The notes: generated by a model not told the origin, from the sequence alone. Numbered from the stretch's first letter, positions 55,160 through 63,847 are shown. The stretch: 64,000 nucleotides of DNA from Spirulina subsalsa PCC 9445 (GCF_000314005.1 NZ_JH980292.1:4066121-4130120), one strand, 5' to 3'. Translations and numbers: made by a program.

Positions 55160-57067
55160 TCATTGCAGACCTTTCAAATAGTGTTGATAACGCTGTTCGG
55201 TTTGATCCAAGCTTAAAGATTGCGTCCAATACTCGACTAACGCATGACCAAAAGCCCAAGCTTCTTGGTCAGGGCGATCGCTACTGGCCAATAATAACGG
55301 CCAGAGGGCTAACAAATCAAAGGAGGGACTTTGGGCGTTCTTGCTCCCTAACAAACTATAGAGATCATAGGCTAGTTGTAACTTACCAATCACTACGGGT
55401 AATTGTTCCACGGGGATCTGTTCGGCGAGTAAATAGGCTAAGGTCGGGGATCCGGTGGTCAGGGTGGAGAGAAACTGAAGAATGGGGCTTTTAAGGAGGG
55501 CGGTGAGGCCTTGGGTGGTGGTCATTTGTAGGGTGTAACGGTCGATGAGTTTGGCGGTGGCGATAATCCGGGTTTCGCGATCGCGCAAAAAACGAGCCAG
55601 ACGGATTTGTTGGGTGGGTGCGATCGCCTCCCACAGGGTCAGAGATAGCGCCTCTATATTCCAAGGGGCGCGCCCAGTCTGCCAATCTTGAGTCACCACA
55701 GGCAGGACTTGCCCACAAAACCCCGCCAACTGTTCCCCCCGGTATAGCGTCGCCTCCCGGATATTTTTTTCCTTGGGGCGATCGCCGTTTTGCCAATCAT
55801 AGGGCGGCTCCCACTCCCGCAGAGGGCGCAACTTGTCTACCTGAGTCACGACCCCCAAAATAGGCAAATCCGAGGCTGTGGCGTGAATCTCCTGCAATAA
55901 ATCCCCATCCATCTGTAACGCCGGGTCTAAGGCCGGAGTCACCAACAGCAACAAATCCGACTCCTGCGCCGCCTCCAACACCCAAGCCCGAAATTTAGGT
56001 TGGTTCACCTGTTCGTAACCCGGTGTATCCCACAAAATGAGACTATCCCCTTGGGGGGTTTCCCAGTGATAACGTTTAATTTGATCCGTACTGGGTAACA
56101 CATCCACCTCCCCCTGTTGGGCTTCAAACAAGCTATTAATTAAGCTAGTTTTCCCCGCCCCCGTGCGCCCCATAAACAACAAATTCAAGGGCTTTTGGTC
56201 TAATTGTTCCGTCGGTTCTGCCGCCTCTAAAATCGCCTGTAAGGTGGTCGTTTTCGCCTTCGCCAGACTGGGGGTAGGAGAAGCCGTTGCTAGATTCGGC
56301 GCATCTTGTCCCCCATAGAGTGCCGCCGCTTGACGGGCTAAATTGCGCAGCGCCGTTTCTCGCACCATTTGCCCCAAATTGACCAAGAGTTGCTGAGTGG
56401 CCTTTTGATTCGTCCCCTGACTCGCCAGCCGGGCCGCCGCCGCCGCCGGATTGAGGAGCCATTGCGCCCAATTCCAGACCCGCCACACTTTCCGGGCAGA
56501 AGGTTCTAATTTTTGATAGAGAGCATAAGCTTGATAGGCTTGTCCCACCGTCACTTGATTTAAGGCCGGACTTAACTGTTCCATCCAACGGTCTACATCT
56601 TCAACGGTACTGCGCATTAAACCATAGGCTTGGGGAATGTAAATATTGAGGATGGGATATTGGACTTGGGGATGATAAACTTGCGCCACCTGCACCACCA
56701 CCTCCCCACAACGTCCCCAAAAGGTCGCCATATCCTCCCAGAGCGGGCGATCGCCTTGAGCTTGGGCTAGAATATCCTCTAGGACTTGTTCCACCCGTTC
56801 TGATGCCTCATCCCGGCGTTCTGGGGTGAAGGTGGGCGAGTCTAGACTTTGTTCCCAAGCGACCAGGGGCGTTTCGAGGGAGCTAGGCAGGGATTTAGTC
56901 CAGCGCACTAATAACCAACGCCAGCCCACGAAAAGAAGCGTGAAAACCGCCCAAATCCAATTCAGCCCCCAATCATGGATTTGTGTTCCGGCCGCAATGA
57001 GCAGGAACAGAACCATCACCGTAATGGGCGTAATTAAAACAATCCATTGCCAAGGTTTAAGTCGCAT
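55160..57067 (-). CDS. Membrane-anchored Era/YfjP-like GTPase
   Basis: 635 residues. Two membrane helices at the N-terminus (about 8-28 and 36-54). A helical region (60-260) precedes the G domain: G1 FMGRTGAGKTS (about 309), G3 WDTPGYE, G4 TQVDKLR. A C-terminal helical part follows (about 490-635). Related cyanobacterial and plant proteins have been linked to membrane or cell-envelope functions, but the role is not known. ATG 57067 directly precedes the first membrane helix. Confidence 0.85.
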   Translation of the reverse strand: MRLKPWQWIVLITPITVMVLFLLIAAGTQIHDWGLNWIWAVFTLLFVGWRWLLVRWTKSLPSSLETPLVAWEQSLDSPTFTPERRDEASERVEQVLEDILAQAQGDRPLWEDMATFWGRCGEVVVQVAQVYHPQVQYPILNIYIPQAYGLMRSTVEDVDRWMEQLSPALNQVTVGQAYQAYALYQKLEPSARKVWRVWNWAQWLLNPAAAAARLASQGTNQKATQQLLVNLGQMVRETALRNLARQAAALYGGQDAPNLATASPTPSLAKAKTTTLQAILEAAEPTEQLDQKPLNLLFMGRTGAGKTSLINSLFEAQQGEVDVLPSTDQIKRYHWETPQGDSLILWDTPGYEQVNQPKFRAWVLEAAQESDLLLLVTPALDPALQMDGDLLQEIHATASDLPILGVVTQVDKLRPLREWEPPYDWQNGDRPKEKNIREATLYRGEQLAGFCGQVLPVVTQDWQTGRAPWNIEALSLTLWEAIAPTQQIRLARFLRDRETRIIATAKLIDRYTLQMTTTQGLTALLKSPILQFLSTLTTGSPTLAYLLAEQIPVEQLPVVIGKLQLAYDLYSLLGSKNAQSPSFDLLALWPLLLASSDRPDQEAWAFGHALVEYWTQSLSLDQTEQRYQHYLKGLQ

Positions 57068-57166
57068 GGTTTGAGTCCGGGGAACAGTTGATTCATTCTA
57101 ACCATCAAAAAAATTAGCATCAAATCATCCAGCGCATTCCTAAACAACGTGGGAAGAGTTAGAGCC

Positions 57167-58186
57167 ATGAAACCTGCTTATTTATTCGCCTGTGCCTTAT
57201 CCTGCTGTTTAGTCGCAGCCCCCCCAATGGGCAAAGAATCTAGCTGGGCTGCCCTCAGCTTTACACAGCCTAGCTTTGCCGCTACTCCTAAGTTTAATCC
57301 GACAGAACAGACCCGGATTCAGGTGTACGAGAAAGCCAGTCCGGCCGTGGTCACGATTGACATGGGGAACGGTTCAGGGTCAGGGAGTATCATTCAGGAA
57401 CAGGGCTTAGTTTTAACCAATCATCATGTGATATCTGGGGCGAGACAAGGGGTGGTTTTAGTCATCACGGCCGATGGTCAACGCCATCGTGGACAAGTGT
57501 TAGCCTTAGACCGTGGCAATGATTTAGCCTTAGTACAAATTATTGCCGACCGACGATTCCCCACTATTCCTTTAGCCACTTCCCGGGAGATTCGTGTCGG
57601 TCAGGAAGTTTATGCCATTGGGAGTCCTTTTGGCTTGGCGGGAACCTTCACCACAGGGATTTTAAGCCGCATTGCCCCCAACGGGGACTTACAAACCGAT
57701 GCCGCCATTAATCAGGGCAATTCTGGGGGGCCACTCTTGAACTCCCAAGGCCACTTAATTGGGGTGAATAAGGCGATTTTAAGCACAGGGGGGGGCAATA
57801 TTGGCATCGGCTTTGCCACCAGTGCAGAAGCGGCACAGGGCTTTATTAATCAACACCGCGATCGCATTGCCCAAGCCCGCAACGTCGCCGTTGAACTAGC
57901 CCGACAACCCCAACGACAACCCCAAGCGCGCCCCCCGGCTCCAAGTCGTGACAGTCGCCACAGTTTAGGCATTGCTATCACCTCTGATTTAGTCATCCAA
58001 CAGGTTCACCAAGGTTCTCTGGCGGCTCGTTTGGGGTTACGACCGGGCGATCGCATTGTTGCCATTAACCGCCGTCGTGTCCATGATATTCGGGATCTCC
58101 TCTCCTTCCTCAATAGTCGTCCGGGAGGGGCTGAAATTACCTTTGCTCGCGATCGCCGTCTTGCCACCGTACAAATCCGTTTTTAA
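57167..58186 (+). CDS. Trypsin-like serine protease with C-terminal PDZ domain (HtrA-like)
   Basis: 339 residues from ATG 57167, preceded by GTG 57149 as an alternative. A signal peptide (YLFACALSCCLVAAP) is followed by the protease domain: His in LTNHHVISG, Asp in GNDLALV, Ser in NQGNSGGPLL. A Gln/Pro/Arg-rich linker (RQPQRQPQARPP) and a PDZ domain with LGLRPGDRIVAINRR follow. A second HtrA-like gene is at the left edge of the window. The SDR gene starts directly after the stop (ATG 58188), so they may be cotranscribed. Confidence 0.92.
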   Translation: MKPAYLFACALSCCLVAAPPMGKESSWAALSFTQPSFAATPKFNPTEQTRIQVYEKASPAVVTIDMGNGSGSGSIIQEQGLVLTNHHVISGARQGVVLVITADGQRHRGQVLALDRGNDLALVQIIADRRFPTIPLATSREIRVGQEVYAIGSPFGLAGTFTTGILSRIAPNGDLQTDAAINQGNSGGPLLNSQGHLIGVNKAILSTGGGNIGIGFATSAEAAQGFINQHRDRIAQARNVAVELARQPQRQPQARPPAPSRDSRHSLGIAITSDLVIQQVHQGSLAARLGLRPGDRIVAINRRRVHDIRDLLSFLNSRPGGAEITFARDRRLATVQIRF

Positions 58187-58187
58187 G

Positions 58188-58970
58188 ATGTCCACTGCTC
58201 TCATTACAGGTGCATCCTTTGGCTTAGGGGCAGCCTATGCCCGCGCCCTCGCCCAGAGAAACTTTAACCTAATTTTGGTCGCCCGTTCTCAAGACCGACT
58301 CGAAGACCTAGGCACTCAATTGACCCGAGAATACGGGATTCAAGTCCTCGTTATTGCCCAAGACTTGACCGCCCCCGATGGGGTGGATCAGGTGCTGCAA
58401 CAAGTGGAAACCCACCACTGGGCGATTGATTGGCTGATCAATAACGCCGGATTTGGTGATTATGGTCCTTTTGTTAAAAGCGATCGCCGCAAACAACAGC
58501 AAATGGTACAATTGAACATCGCCGCTCTAGTAGACATGACCCATCAAGTCCTGCCCCAAATGGTCGCCCGAAAACAGGGAGTTATTCTCAACATTGCCTC
58601 CATTGCTGCCTTTTGGTCCATGCCCTACCTCTCCCTCTATGCCGCCACAAAAGCCTTTGTTCTCCAGTTTAGTGAGGCACTCTGGGCGGAAAATCAAGAT
58701 CAAGGGGTGTTGGTAACAGCCATCTGTCCCGGACCCACGCAAACCCGCTTTTTTGAGGTTGCCGGGTTTGACCCTCGCCTCCGTCCTGACCAGTCCCAAA
58801 ACGTCGCCACCCCGGAATCCGTTGTCGCGGCCACTTTAAGGGCTGTGGAACGGCAAGACCCTGTGATTGTGACAGGTTGGGCGAATAAGCTTTTAATCAA
58901 TGTACCGCGCTTTCTACCTCGGGAATGGTTAGTTAAGGTCATTGAACCCCAATTTCGTCCGCCGACGTGA
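58188..58970 (+). CDS. Short-chain dehydrogenase/reductase
   Basis: 260 residues from ATG 58188. NAD(P)-binding TGASFGLG, NNAGFG, catalytic Ser in NIASIAAF and the YAATKAF (YxxxK) pair. Classical SDR; the DltE/YbbO-like subgroup often acts on acyl chains, but the substrate cannot be read. It starts one base after the HtrA-like stop codon. Confidence 0.9.
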   Translation: MSTALITGASFGLGAAYARALAQRNFNLILVARSQDRLEDLGTQLTREYGIQVLVIAQDLTAPDGVDQVLQQVETHHWAIDWLINNAGFGDYGPFVKSDRRKQQQMVQLNIAALVDMTHQVLPQMVARKQGVILNIASIAAFWSMPYLSLYAATKAFVLQFSEALWAENQDQGVLVTAICPGPTQTRFFEVAGFDPRLRPDQSQNVATPESVVAATLRAVERQDPVIVTGWANKLLINVPRFLPREWLVKVIEPQFRPPT

Positions 58971-59017
58971 GGGACAATTTTTGATCAATTAGTATGAGTA
59001 ATAAAGAGGATTAGTTC

Positions 59018-59521
59018 GTGGCTAAACCATCAGCAATGGGAAGAATTCTGACTGATTTAAAGGTTATTAATCGCATTGATCAAGCCAACGCCGAAGATGG
59101 TCGAATTCCATCAGATCAAGTGCGTTCCATCCAGCTCAAAAATGTTCTAGTTGATACTGGAGCAACAACCCTCTGTCTACCCAGTCAAGTGATTCTAACA
59201 TTGGGGCTAAAACTTCTCAAAGAAGTCGATGTGGCAACCGCTAATGGCTTTAGCAAAGCCCGAATTTTTCAAGATGCTAAGATTGCTCTTATGGGACGAG
59301 AAGGCACGTTTGAGTGCTTAGAACTGCCCGGTGGTAGAGATCCGTTGCTCGGGGTTATTCCTCTTGAAGCTCTGGGCATTGAATTGGATTTACAACATCA
59401 ACAGCTAAGACTGTTGCCTGATGAATCGAGGGAAACTTATTTAACGATTTTGTCCTGTTCCATTGACACTCCCCAACCTAAAAGCGACTCAGCACCGTCC
59501 TACAGTATGGGTGCTTTCTAG
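59018..59521 (+). CDS. Retropepsin-like aspartic protease family protein
   Basis: 167 residues from GTG 59018 with AGAGGA upstream; ATG 59036 is an alternative. The strand ending LKNVLVDTGATTLCLP carries the single D-T-G motif of retropepsin-like folds, and PLLGVIPLEALGIELD is the second flap-and-helix signature. Proteins of this kind work as dimers; the bacterial role is unknown. The C-terminal 30 residues are Ser/Pro-rich. Confidence 0.82.
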   Translation: MAKPSAMGRILTDLKVINRIDQANAEDGRIPSDQVRSIQLKNVLVDTGATTLCLPSQVILTLGLKLLKEVDVATANGFSKARIFQDAKIALMGREGTFECLELPGGRDPLLGVIPLEALGIELDLQHQQLRLLPDESRETYLTILSCSIDTPQPKSDSAPSYSMGAF

Positions 59522-59543
59522 AAAACAGAATCCTTATCCCGGA

Positions 59544-59786
59544 TTATTCCCCTAATGGCAAACTATACCAAGCATGAGTGACTAATTCACTCAGCCAACG
59601 TCGTTGAGCGCCATCGAGCAGGTTATGATCAGTCAAGACCTCTGCCGTGAGATCGGAGAGGGATTTTCCTTGGGCGCGGGCAATTTGGATCACTCCGGCG
59701 ATCGCCGCCGCGACTAACTCCTCATTCACCGGACGGTGCTGGAGGGCTTGCATTTCTTCTGAACTCTTAGGAATGGGATAATTCAT
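59544..59786 (-). CDS. Small conserved-looking protein, 80 residues
   Basis: Starts MNYPIPKSSEEMQALQHRPV, continues with an Ala-rich helix (AAAIAGVIQIARAQGKSLSDL) and ends in RRWLSELVTHAWYSLP. Soluble, helical. I do not recognise the family. It is convergent with the retropepsin-like gene (22 bp apart) and divergent from cruA. Confidence 0.72.
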   Translation of the reverse strand: MNYPIPKSSEEMQALQHRPVNEELVAAAIAGVIQIARAQGKSLSDLTAEVLTDHNLLDGAQRRWLSELVTHAWYSLPLGE

Positions 59787-59927
59787 GGCGAATCCTGATT
59801 CACCCTAGTGATTTAACAACAAATCGGCAACGGCAACAGTGTAAACTTTCTTTAACACATTTTAAGGATTTTACGACTTTGTGATCCTTAAGTAATCCCC
59901 ACGCTCTGGTTAGTGAAAAGAACCCCG

Positions 59928-62027
59928 ATGAAAGAACTCCTGTATATTGAACTTCCGACACCGGAAACTCAAGCGGTGTTAGCTTGGCTCCATGACCAAT
60001 GGCGGCCAGAACTTGGACAGAAACTTAACACTCCCGATGGTGTTCGCTGGCAATTCCCCCACAAATCTTCACAACCGGGGGAAAGGATTCCAGAAACTGA
60101 ACTCTCCATTTTCCTCTGGTCAGTCCAGCGTACCACCTACCTTAAGGTGTTTCGTTGGGGGAAAATCCCCCTACCCCAAGAACGTCGGCTGTTAGGGAAG
60201 CTGGAAGCGGATCTCAGACAACAATTCCCGCAACGCTATCCAGCGCCGCCGGATATCGATCTGAGTCAACAGTCTATTTTTAGCGCCCTTGCGCCCTACT
60301 ACCCCCAAACGGTGCATTTTTTCCAGAAAATGCCCCAAGGGGAACAGGATTTACAACGGGCTTACTGGTGGGAGAAGCGCTGGCGGGAAAGTGTTTGCAC
60401 CCCACAAAATCCGAAATCGGTTGTTTTTCCCTTAACCAACTCTCAAACCCTTGCCCCCGAATATGACCTAATTTATATCGGAGGGGCGTTAGGGGTCATT
60501 CATGCCGCCGTGATGGCTGGGCGGGGCTACAACGTCCTTGTAGTGGAACGTCTGGGCTTCGGTCGCATGAACCGAGAGTGGAATATTTCTAGGGCAGAGT
60601 TCCAGAGTTTAATCGATTTGGGACTCTTTACACCGGATGAGTTTGAGTCCATTATTGCACGAGAATATCGGGATGGGTTCAGTAAATTCTTTGATGGCAA
60701 TAATCCCCCCCATTTAAAAGCCAATATTCTCTACACGCCAACGGTGTTAAATATTGCGGTGGATTCGGGGAAATTATTAAAACTCTGTGGCGAAAAGTTA
60801 AGGGCGGCCGGGGGCGAAATTTGGGATTTTACGGAATTTTCTCGGGTGGAGATTGGGGAAACGGGGGTACAAGTCCACACAACGGCGTTGGAGACGGGGA
60901 TGACTAAAACGGTGACGGGACGCTTGCTGATTGATGCGATGGGGACGGCTTCGCCCATTGCTTGGCAACTCAACGGCGGACGGGCTTTTGATAGTGTCTG
61001 TCCGACGGTGGGGGCGGTTTTATCGGGGATTTCCCCCCAAGTTTGGAATCCTGAATATGGGGATGTGCTGAACTCTCATGGGGATATTTCCCGCGGCCGC
61101 CAATTGATTTGGGAGTTGTTCCCTATTGAGGAGGATAATTTAACCCTCTATCTGTTCCACTATCACCAAGTTAACCCAGAAAATCCGGGGTCGTTGTTGG
61201 AGATGTATGAGGACTTTTTCTCAATTTTGCCGGAATATCGACGCTGTGACCCGGAACAGTTGGTCTGGAAAAAGGCGACGTTTGGCTATATTCCGGGTCA
61301 TTTTACGGTGGGAGGAGGCGATCGCAAGGTGGCGTTTGATCGGCTATTAGCGATTGGGGATGCGGCTTCCCTACAATCCCCCCTGGTGTTTACCGGATTT
61401 GGCTCTCTGGTGCGCAATTTAGGCCGTCTCACCCATTTATTAGATGTTGCCCTCCAACAGGATTTACTCCAAGCCCAACACTTGAACCAAATCCGCGCCT
61501 ATCAGAGTAATATCGCGGTGACTTGGCTCTTTTCTAAGGGGATGATGGTACCGACGGGGCAAATTCTACCCCCAGAACGGATTAATGCCATGTTAAACAC
61601 CTTTTTCGGCTTGTTGGCTAATGAACCCTACGAGGTGGCGGATACGTTTATTAAAGACCGTTTTAACTGGCTGACGTTTAACCGTTTGGCACTAAAGGCG
61701 GCGTTTATGAATCCGGCGCTCATTCCTTGGATTTGGGAACAGGCCGGGGCAAAGGATTTTATCCGTTGGCTGGGCAGTTATTTCTGGTTTGGGCTAGATT
61801 CCCTCATTGCTTGGGCGTTTCGCGGTTGGTTGCCTCAAGTTTTAGCAGGGCTGCAAGGGTGGTTAGAGCCGAATTATCCGGGGCTGTGGCTGCGGTTGTT
61901 GAGTTTTAGCTACAGTTTAACGGGGGTGGGAGATTCCCCCCATTTTGCCTTGGACCAACAACAGCAGGCGCTACGCCGTCAACAGAAGGCGAACGCACTG
62001 CCCCCGGAAGTGGAATTAAGCCGCTAA
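59928..62027 (+). CDS. cruA: Lycopene cyclase, CruA type
   Basis: 699 residues from ATG 59928 (GTG 59913 is 5 codons earlier). After an N-terminal region of about 185 residues, the FAD-binding motif is YIGGALGVIHAAVMAGRGYN. Other family segments: FGRMNREWNISRAEFQ, DAMGTASPIAWQLNGG, GDAASLQSPLVFTGFGSLVRN. The DAASLQSP-FTGFGS form points to CruA rather than CruP. It cyclises lycopene to gamma- or beta-carotene. The 3' end overlaps that of convergent aroF by 12 bp. Confidence 0.85.
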   Translation: MKELLYIELPTPETQAVLAWLHDQWRPELGQKLNTPDGVRWQFPHKSSQPGERIPETELSIFLWSVQRTTYLKVFRWGKIPLPQERRLLGKLEADLRQQFPQRYPAPPDIDLSQQSIFSALAPYYPQTVHFFQKMPQGEQDLQRAYWWEKRWRESVCTPQNPKSVVFPLTNSQTLAPEYDLIYIGGALGVIHAAVMAGRGYNVLVVERLGFGRMNREWNISRAEFQSLIDLGLFTPDEFESIIAREYRDGFSKFFDGNNPPHLKANILYTPTVLNIAVDSGKLLKLCGEKLRAAGGEIWDFTEFSRVEIGETGVQVHTTALETGMTKTVTGRLLIDAMGTASPIAWQLNGGRAFDSVCPTVGAVLSGISPQVWNPEYGDVLNSHGDISRGRQLIWELFPIEEDNLTLYLFHYHQVNPENPGSLLEMYEDFFSILPEYRRCDPEQLVWKKATFGYIPGHFTVGGGDRKVAFDRLLAIGDAASLQSPLVFTGFGSLVRNLGRLTHLLDVALQQDLLQAQHLNQIRAYQSNIAVTWLFSKGMMVPTGQILPPERINAMLNTFFGLLANEPYEVADTFIKDRFNWLTFNRLALKAAFMNPALIPWIWEQAGAKDFIRWLGSYFWFGLDSLIAWAFRGWLPQVLAGLQGWLEPNYPGLWLRLLSFSYSLTGVGDSPHFALDQQQQALRRQQKANALPPEVELSR

Positions 62028-62870
62028 TAATGGTCGCTCCGGAGTAGTTCTCACGGAGCGACCAATGGCAGAGGCAACGGGTTGTAAACGGTGGACGAGG
62101 GCGACCATATCTTCTAGGGAGAGGGCTTGACGAGCATCAGAAATGGATTTTTCGGGTTCGGGGTGGCACTCAATGATTAACCCATCGGCTCCACAGGCGA
62201 TCGCCGCCTTCGCCAAGGGAGCGACTAATTCCCGCTTCCCAACGGCGTGGGAGGGGTCTACAATCACGGGTAAATGGGTGAGTTGTTTCAGGGCAACTAC
62301 AGCCCCGAGATCCAAGACATTACGAGTGAAATTATCGAAGCTGCGGATTCCCCGTTCACATAACACGACTTGGGGGTTGCCATGACTCAAAATATATTCC
62401 GCCGCCCCTAGGAATTCCTCAATGGTCGCCGCTAATCCTCGCTTGAGTAGGATGGGTTTTCCGGCCTGGCCGAGGGCTTTGAGGAGGTCGAAGTTCTGCA
62501 TATTGCGACTGCCAACTTGCAGCATATCGGCAACCTCGGCGAGTTCTTCAATTTGTGCGATCGCCATCACTTCCGTAACCACCGGAATCTGGTGCTGCCT
62601 ACGCACCCGCGCTAAAATGTCTAACCCCTCATGACCTAACCCTTGGAAGGAGTAGGGCAGGGTGCGAGGCTTATAAACGCCGCCCCGTAACGCTTGGACA
62701 GGAGCGGCGCTCAGTGTTTCAGCTACGGTGTCCATTTGTTCCTGACTTTCCACCGAACAAGGCCCGCCAATAATCACCACTTCTTCCCCCCCGAATACCA
62801 CCTCAGAGGACAGGGAAACTAAGGTCATATCGTGGTCGTGTTGTTTAGCAATCAGTTGAGTCTGAGACAT
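62016..62870 (-). CDS. aroF: 3-deoxy-D-arabino-heptulosonate 7-phosphate (DAHP) synthase, type I-beta
   Basis: 284 residues from ATG 62870 (a longer frame to 62948 would run through the attenuator terminator and is rejected). Motifs IIGGPCSVES (metal-binding Cys), RGGVYKPRTLPYSFQGLG, VGSRNMQNF, KRGLAATIEEFLGAAEY, VDPSHAVGKR and HPEPEKSISD. It is the first committed step to aromatic amino acids. The protein lacks an ACT or chorismate-mutase regulatory domain. Its leader carries an attenuator with an aromatic-rich peptide (listed separately). Confidence 0.95.
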   Translation of the reverse strand: MSQTQLIAKQHDHDMTLVSLSSEVVFGGEEVVIIGGPCSVESQEQMDTVAETLSAAPVQALRGGVYKPRTLPYSFQGLGHEGLDILARVRRQHQIPVVTEVMAIAQIEELAEVADMLQVGSRNMQNFDLLKALGQAGKPILLKRGLAATIEEFLGAAEYILSHGNPQVVLCERGIRSFDNFTRNVLDLGAVVALKQLTHLPVIVDPSHAVGKRELVAPLAKAAIACGADGLIIECHPEPEKSISDARQALSLEDMVALVHRLQPVASAIGRSVRTTPERPLLAA

Positions 62871-62905
62871 GGTGTGAACCTTCCTTAAAGCATGAATAAT
62901 GAAAC

Positions 62906-62933
62906 AAAAAAAGCTCGGAATCACAGTCCGAGC
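62906..62933 (-). terminator. Attenuator terminator in the aroF leader
   Basis: On the minus strand GCTCGGA (62933-62927) pairs with TCCGAGC (62919-62913) around a 7-nt loop and is followed by seven U. This intrinsic terminator lies 36 nt before the aroF ATG and would stop transcription before the gene. Confidence 0.88.
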
Positions 62934-62967
62934 AAGAGGGAGAGACAACAGGATCTACGCTCGGACT
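62925..62967 (-). promoter_or_regulatory. Antiterminator hairpin in the aroF leader
   Basis: On the minus strand AGTCCGAGC (62967-62959) is a perfect 9-bp complement of GCTCGGACT (62933-62925). That second arm is also the 5' arm of the terminator, so the two hairpins exclude each other. The first arm starts within the TAG stop of the leader peptide. Confidence 0.85.
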
Positions 62968-63025
62968 ATCCAGTAGGCCAAGTAAAATAAAAACCAAAAA
63001 ACCAACAAGGAGCAGCGATGATCAT
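62966..63025 (-). CDS. Aromatic-rich leader peptide of the aroF attenuator
   Basis: ATG 63025 to TAG 62966 encodes MIIAAPCWFFGFYFTWPTG. Seven of 19 residues are aromatic (W8, F9, F10, F12, Y13, F14, W16). The stop codon overlaps the first antiterminator arm. A ribosome stalled on codons 8-14 for lack of charged tRNA leaves that arm free and favours read-through; one reaching the stop covers it and lets the terminator form. The Shine-Dalgarno is weak (AGAGAC, 5 nt spacing). Confidence 0.8.
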   Translation of the reverse strand: MIIAAPCWFFGFYFTWPTG

Positions 63026-63073
63026 AGGTGTCTCTGTGATGAACGGGTGTTTGGGGATAACCCCCTAAAAAGC

Positions 63074-63107
63074 AAAAAACCGCAGACTCTTTAGAGTGCT
63101 TGCGGTT
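63074..63107 (-). terminator. Upstream intrinsic terminator in the aroF leader region
   Basis: On the minus strand AACCGCA (63107... ) pairs with TGCGGTT (63084-63078), with an inner ACTC/GAGT match, followed by six U. It lies 50 nt before the leader peptide start. Its 5' arm shares four bases with the long stem at 63104-63164. Confidence 0.82.
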
Positions 63108-63164
63108 CACCGAGTTTTCCCTTTTGCTTTCGCCAGCTTAAACGGGACTCACCCTCGGTGAACC
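63104..63164 (-). promoter_or_regulatory. Structured RNA element, riboswitch-like, unassigned class
   Basis: GGTTCACCGAG (63164-63154 on the minus strand) pairs perfectly over 11 bp with CTCGGTGAACC (63114-63104). The enclosed 39 nt contain a small GCTggcgaaAGC hairpin and a CCC/GGG pair. The closing stem competes with the adjacent terminator for four bases, an arrangement typical of riboswitch expression platforms. It does not match a class I know. It could also simply be the terminator region of the upstream gene. Confidence 0.5.
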
Positions 63165-63405
63165 TGTCTAAACCAAAAATAAAAGTAGCTCGCGCTGGGG
63201 AAATTCATCTAGGAAACTGGTGATTTTAATAAGTTGAATGGAAACTTGCTAGGTTGTTAATTCCAGAGGAGGTTAATTCCGGGTGTTGTTGATTCCAGAA
63301 ACTCCACCCTAGATATTTAAACCTAGACTGCCTTGAAGGGAACTTAGTTCCCCACTGGCAATATAACCCTATCAGATTGGTTGAGCAAAGTCAACCGGGA
63401 ATTAA
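63165..63405. other. Intergenic region downstream of the 105-residue gene
   Basis: Contains a perfect GGGAACT/AGTTCCC palindrome (63338-63352) and a GGTTGA/TCAACC hairpin (63379-63396) just after the stop of the upstream gene, plus repeated gttaattcc/gttgattcc motifs near 63256-63296. The aroF promoter probably lies here. No gene is supported. Confidence 0.4.
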
Positions 63406-63723
63406 TCAACTCCTCACTTGGATTAACAAAGCCGTCCAAACAAAATTAGGGTTGTAATAGGATTCGACCACAGCCACGCGATAGCAGAGGGTTTCCTCCC
63501 CCACCGGAATCAACAAATGATCTCCCGTTCGCGGCACAGCATTATAGGCTGTGATGTAGGCCTCGGAACTATGGGGAACTTGCTCAAAAATATAGCGATC
63601 GCGATTAATCCCTTTGCGATAGTCGTGAGTCCTCTGTTTTTCACCCCAACGGGGAACAGATAAGCCCAACTTCTCAAAAGGTGTTTTGCTGGTCAAAGAG
63701 GATAAAGAATTCAGAAAGGTCAT
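63406..63723 (-). CDS. Conserved-looking 105-residue protein, unknown function
   Basis: Starts MTFLNSLSSLTSKTPFEKLG. The basic N-terminal third (RWGEKQRTHDYRKGINRDRY) is followed by a beta-rich domain (AYITAYNAVPRTGDHLLIPV, ETLCYRVAVVESYYN, WTALLIQVRS). No membrane segment or catalytic motif. Not recognised. It lies upstream of the aroF leader on the same strand. Confidence 0.7.
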   Translation of the reverse strand: MTFLNSLSSLTSKTPFEKLGLSVPRWGEKQRTHDYRKGINRDRYIFEQVPHSSEAYITAYNAVPRTGDHLLIPVGEETLCYRVAVVESYYNPNFVWTALLIQVRS

Positions 63724-63847
63724 AATAGAAGTTGAGTCTCGGTGCAGTCACTGATTTCAGCCTAACAACTACAGCCTACAAACTGCCACTCCTCTTTGCC
63801 CTCCTACAATTGGCTGATTAGGGTTTCCCTTCCCACTCATCCCAGCA

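Noticed and set aside
62871-62948. Longer aroF reading starting at 62948
   Set aside because: It would place the attenuator terminator inside the coding region; family members start at the MSQTQL-type ATG at 62870.
63074-63164. Cobalamin riboswitch
   Set aside because: Only a short AAAAGGGAA...GGTGAA resemblance; the surrounding paired regions and the GCCACTG-type box are missing, and the neighbours are unrelated to cobalamin.
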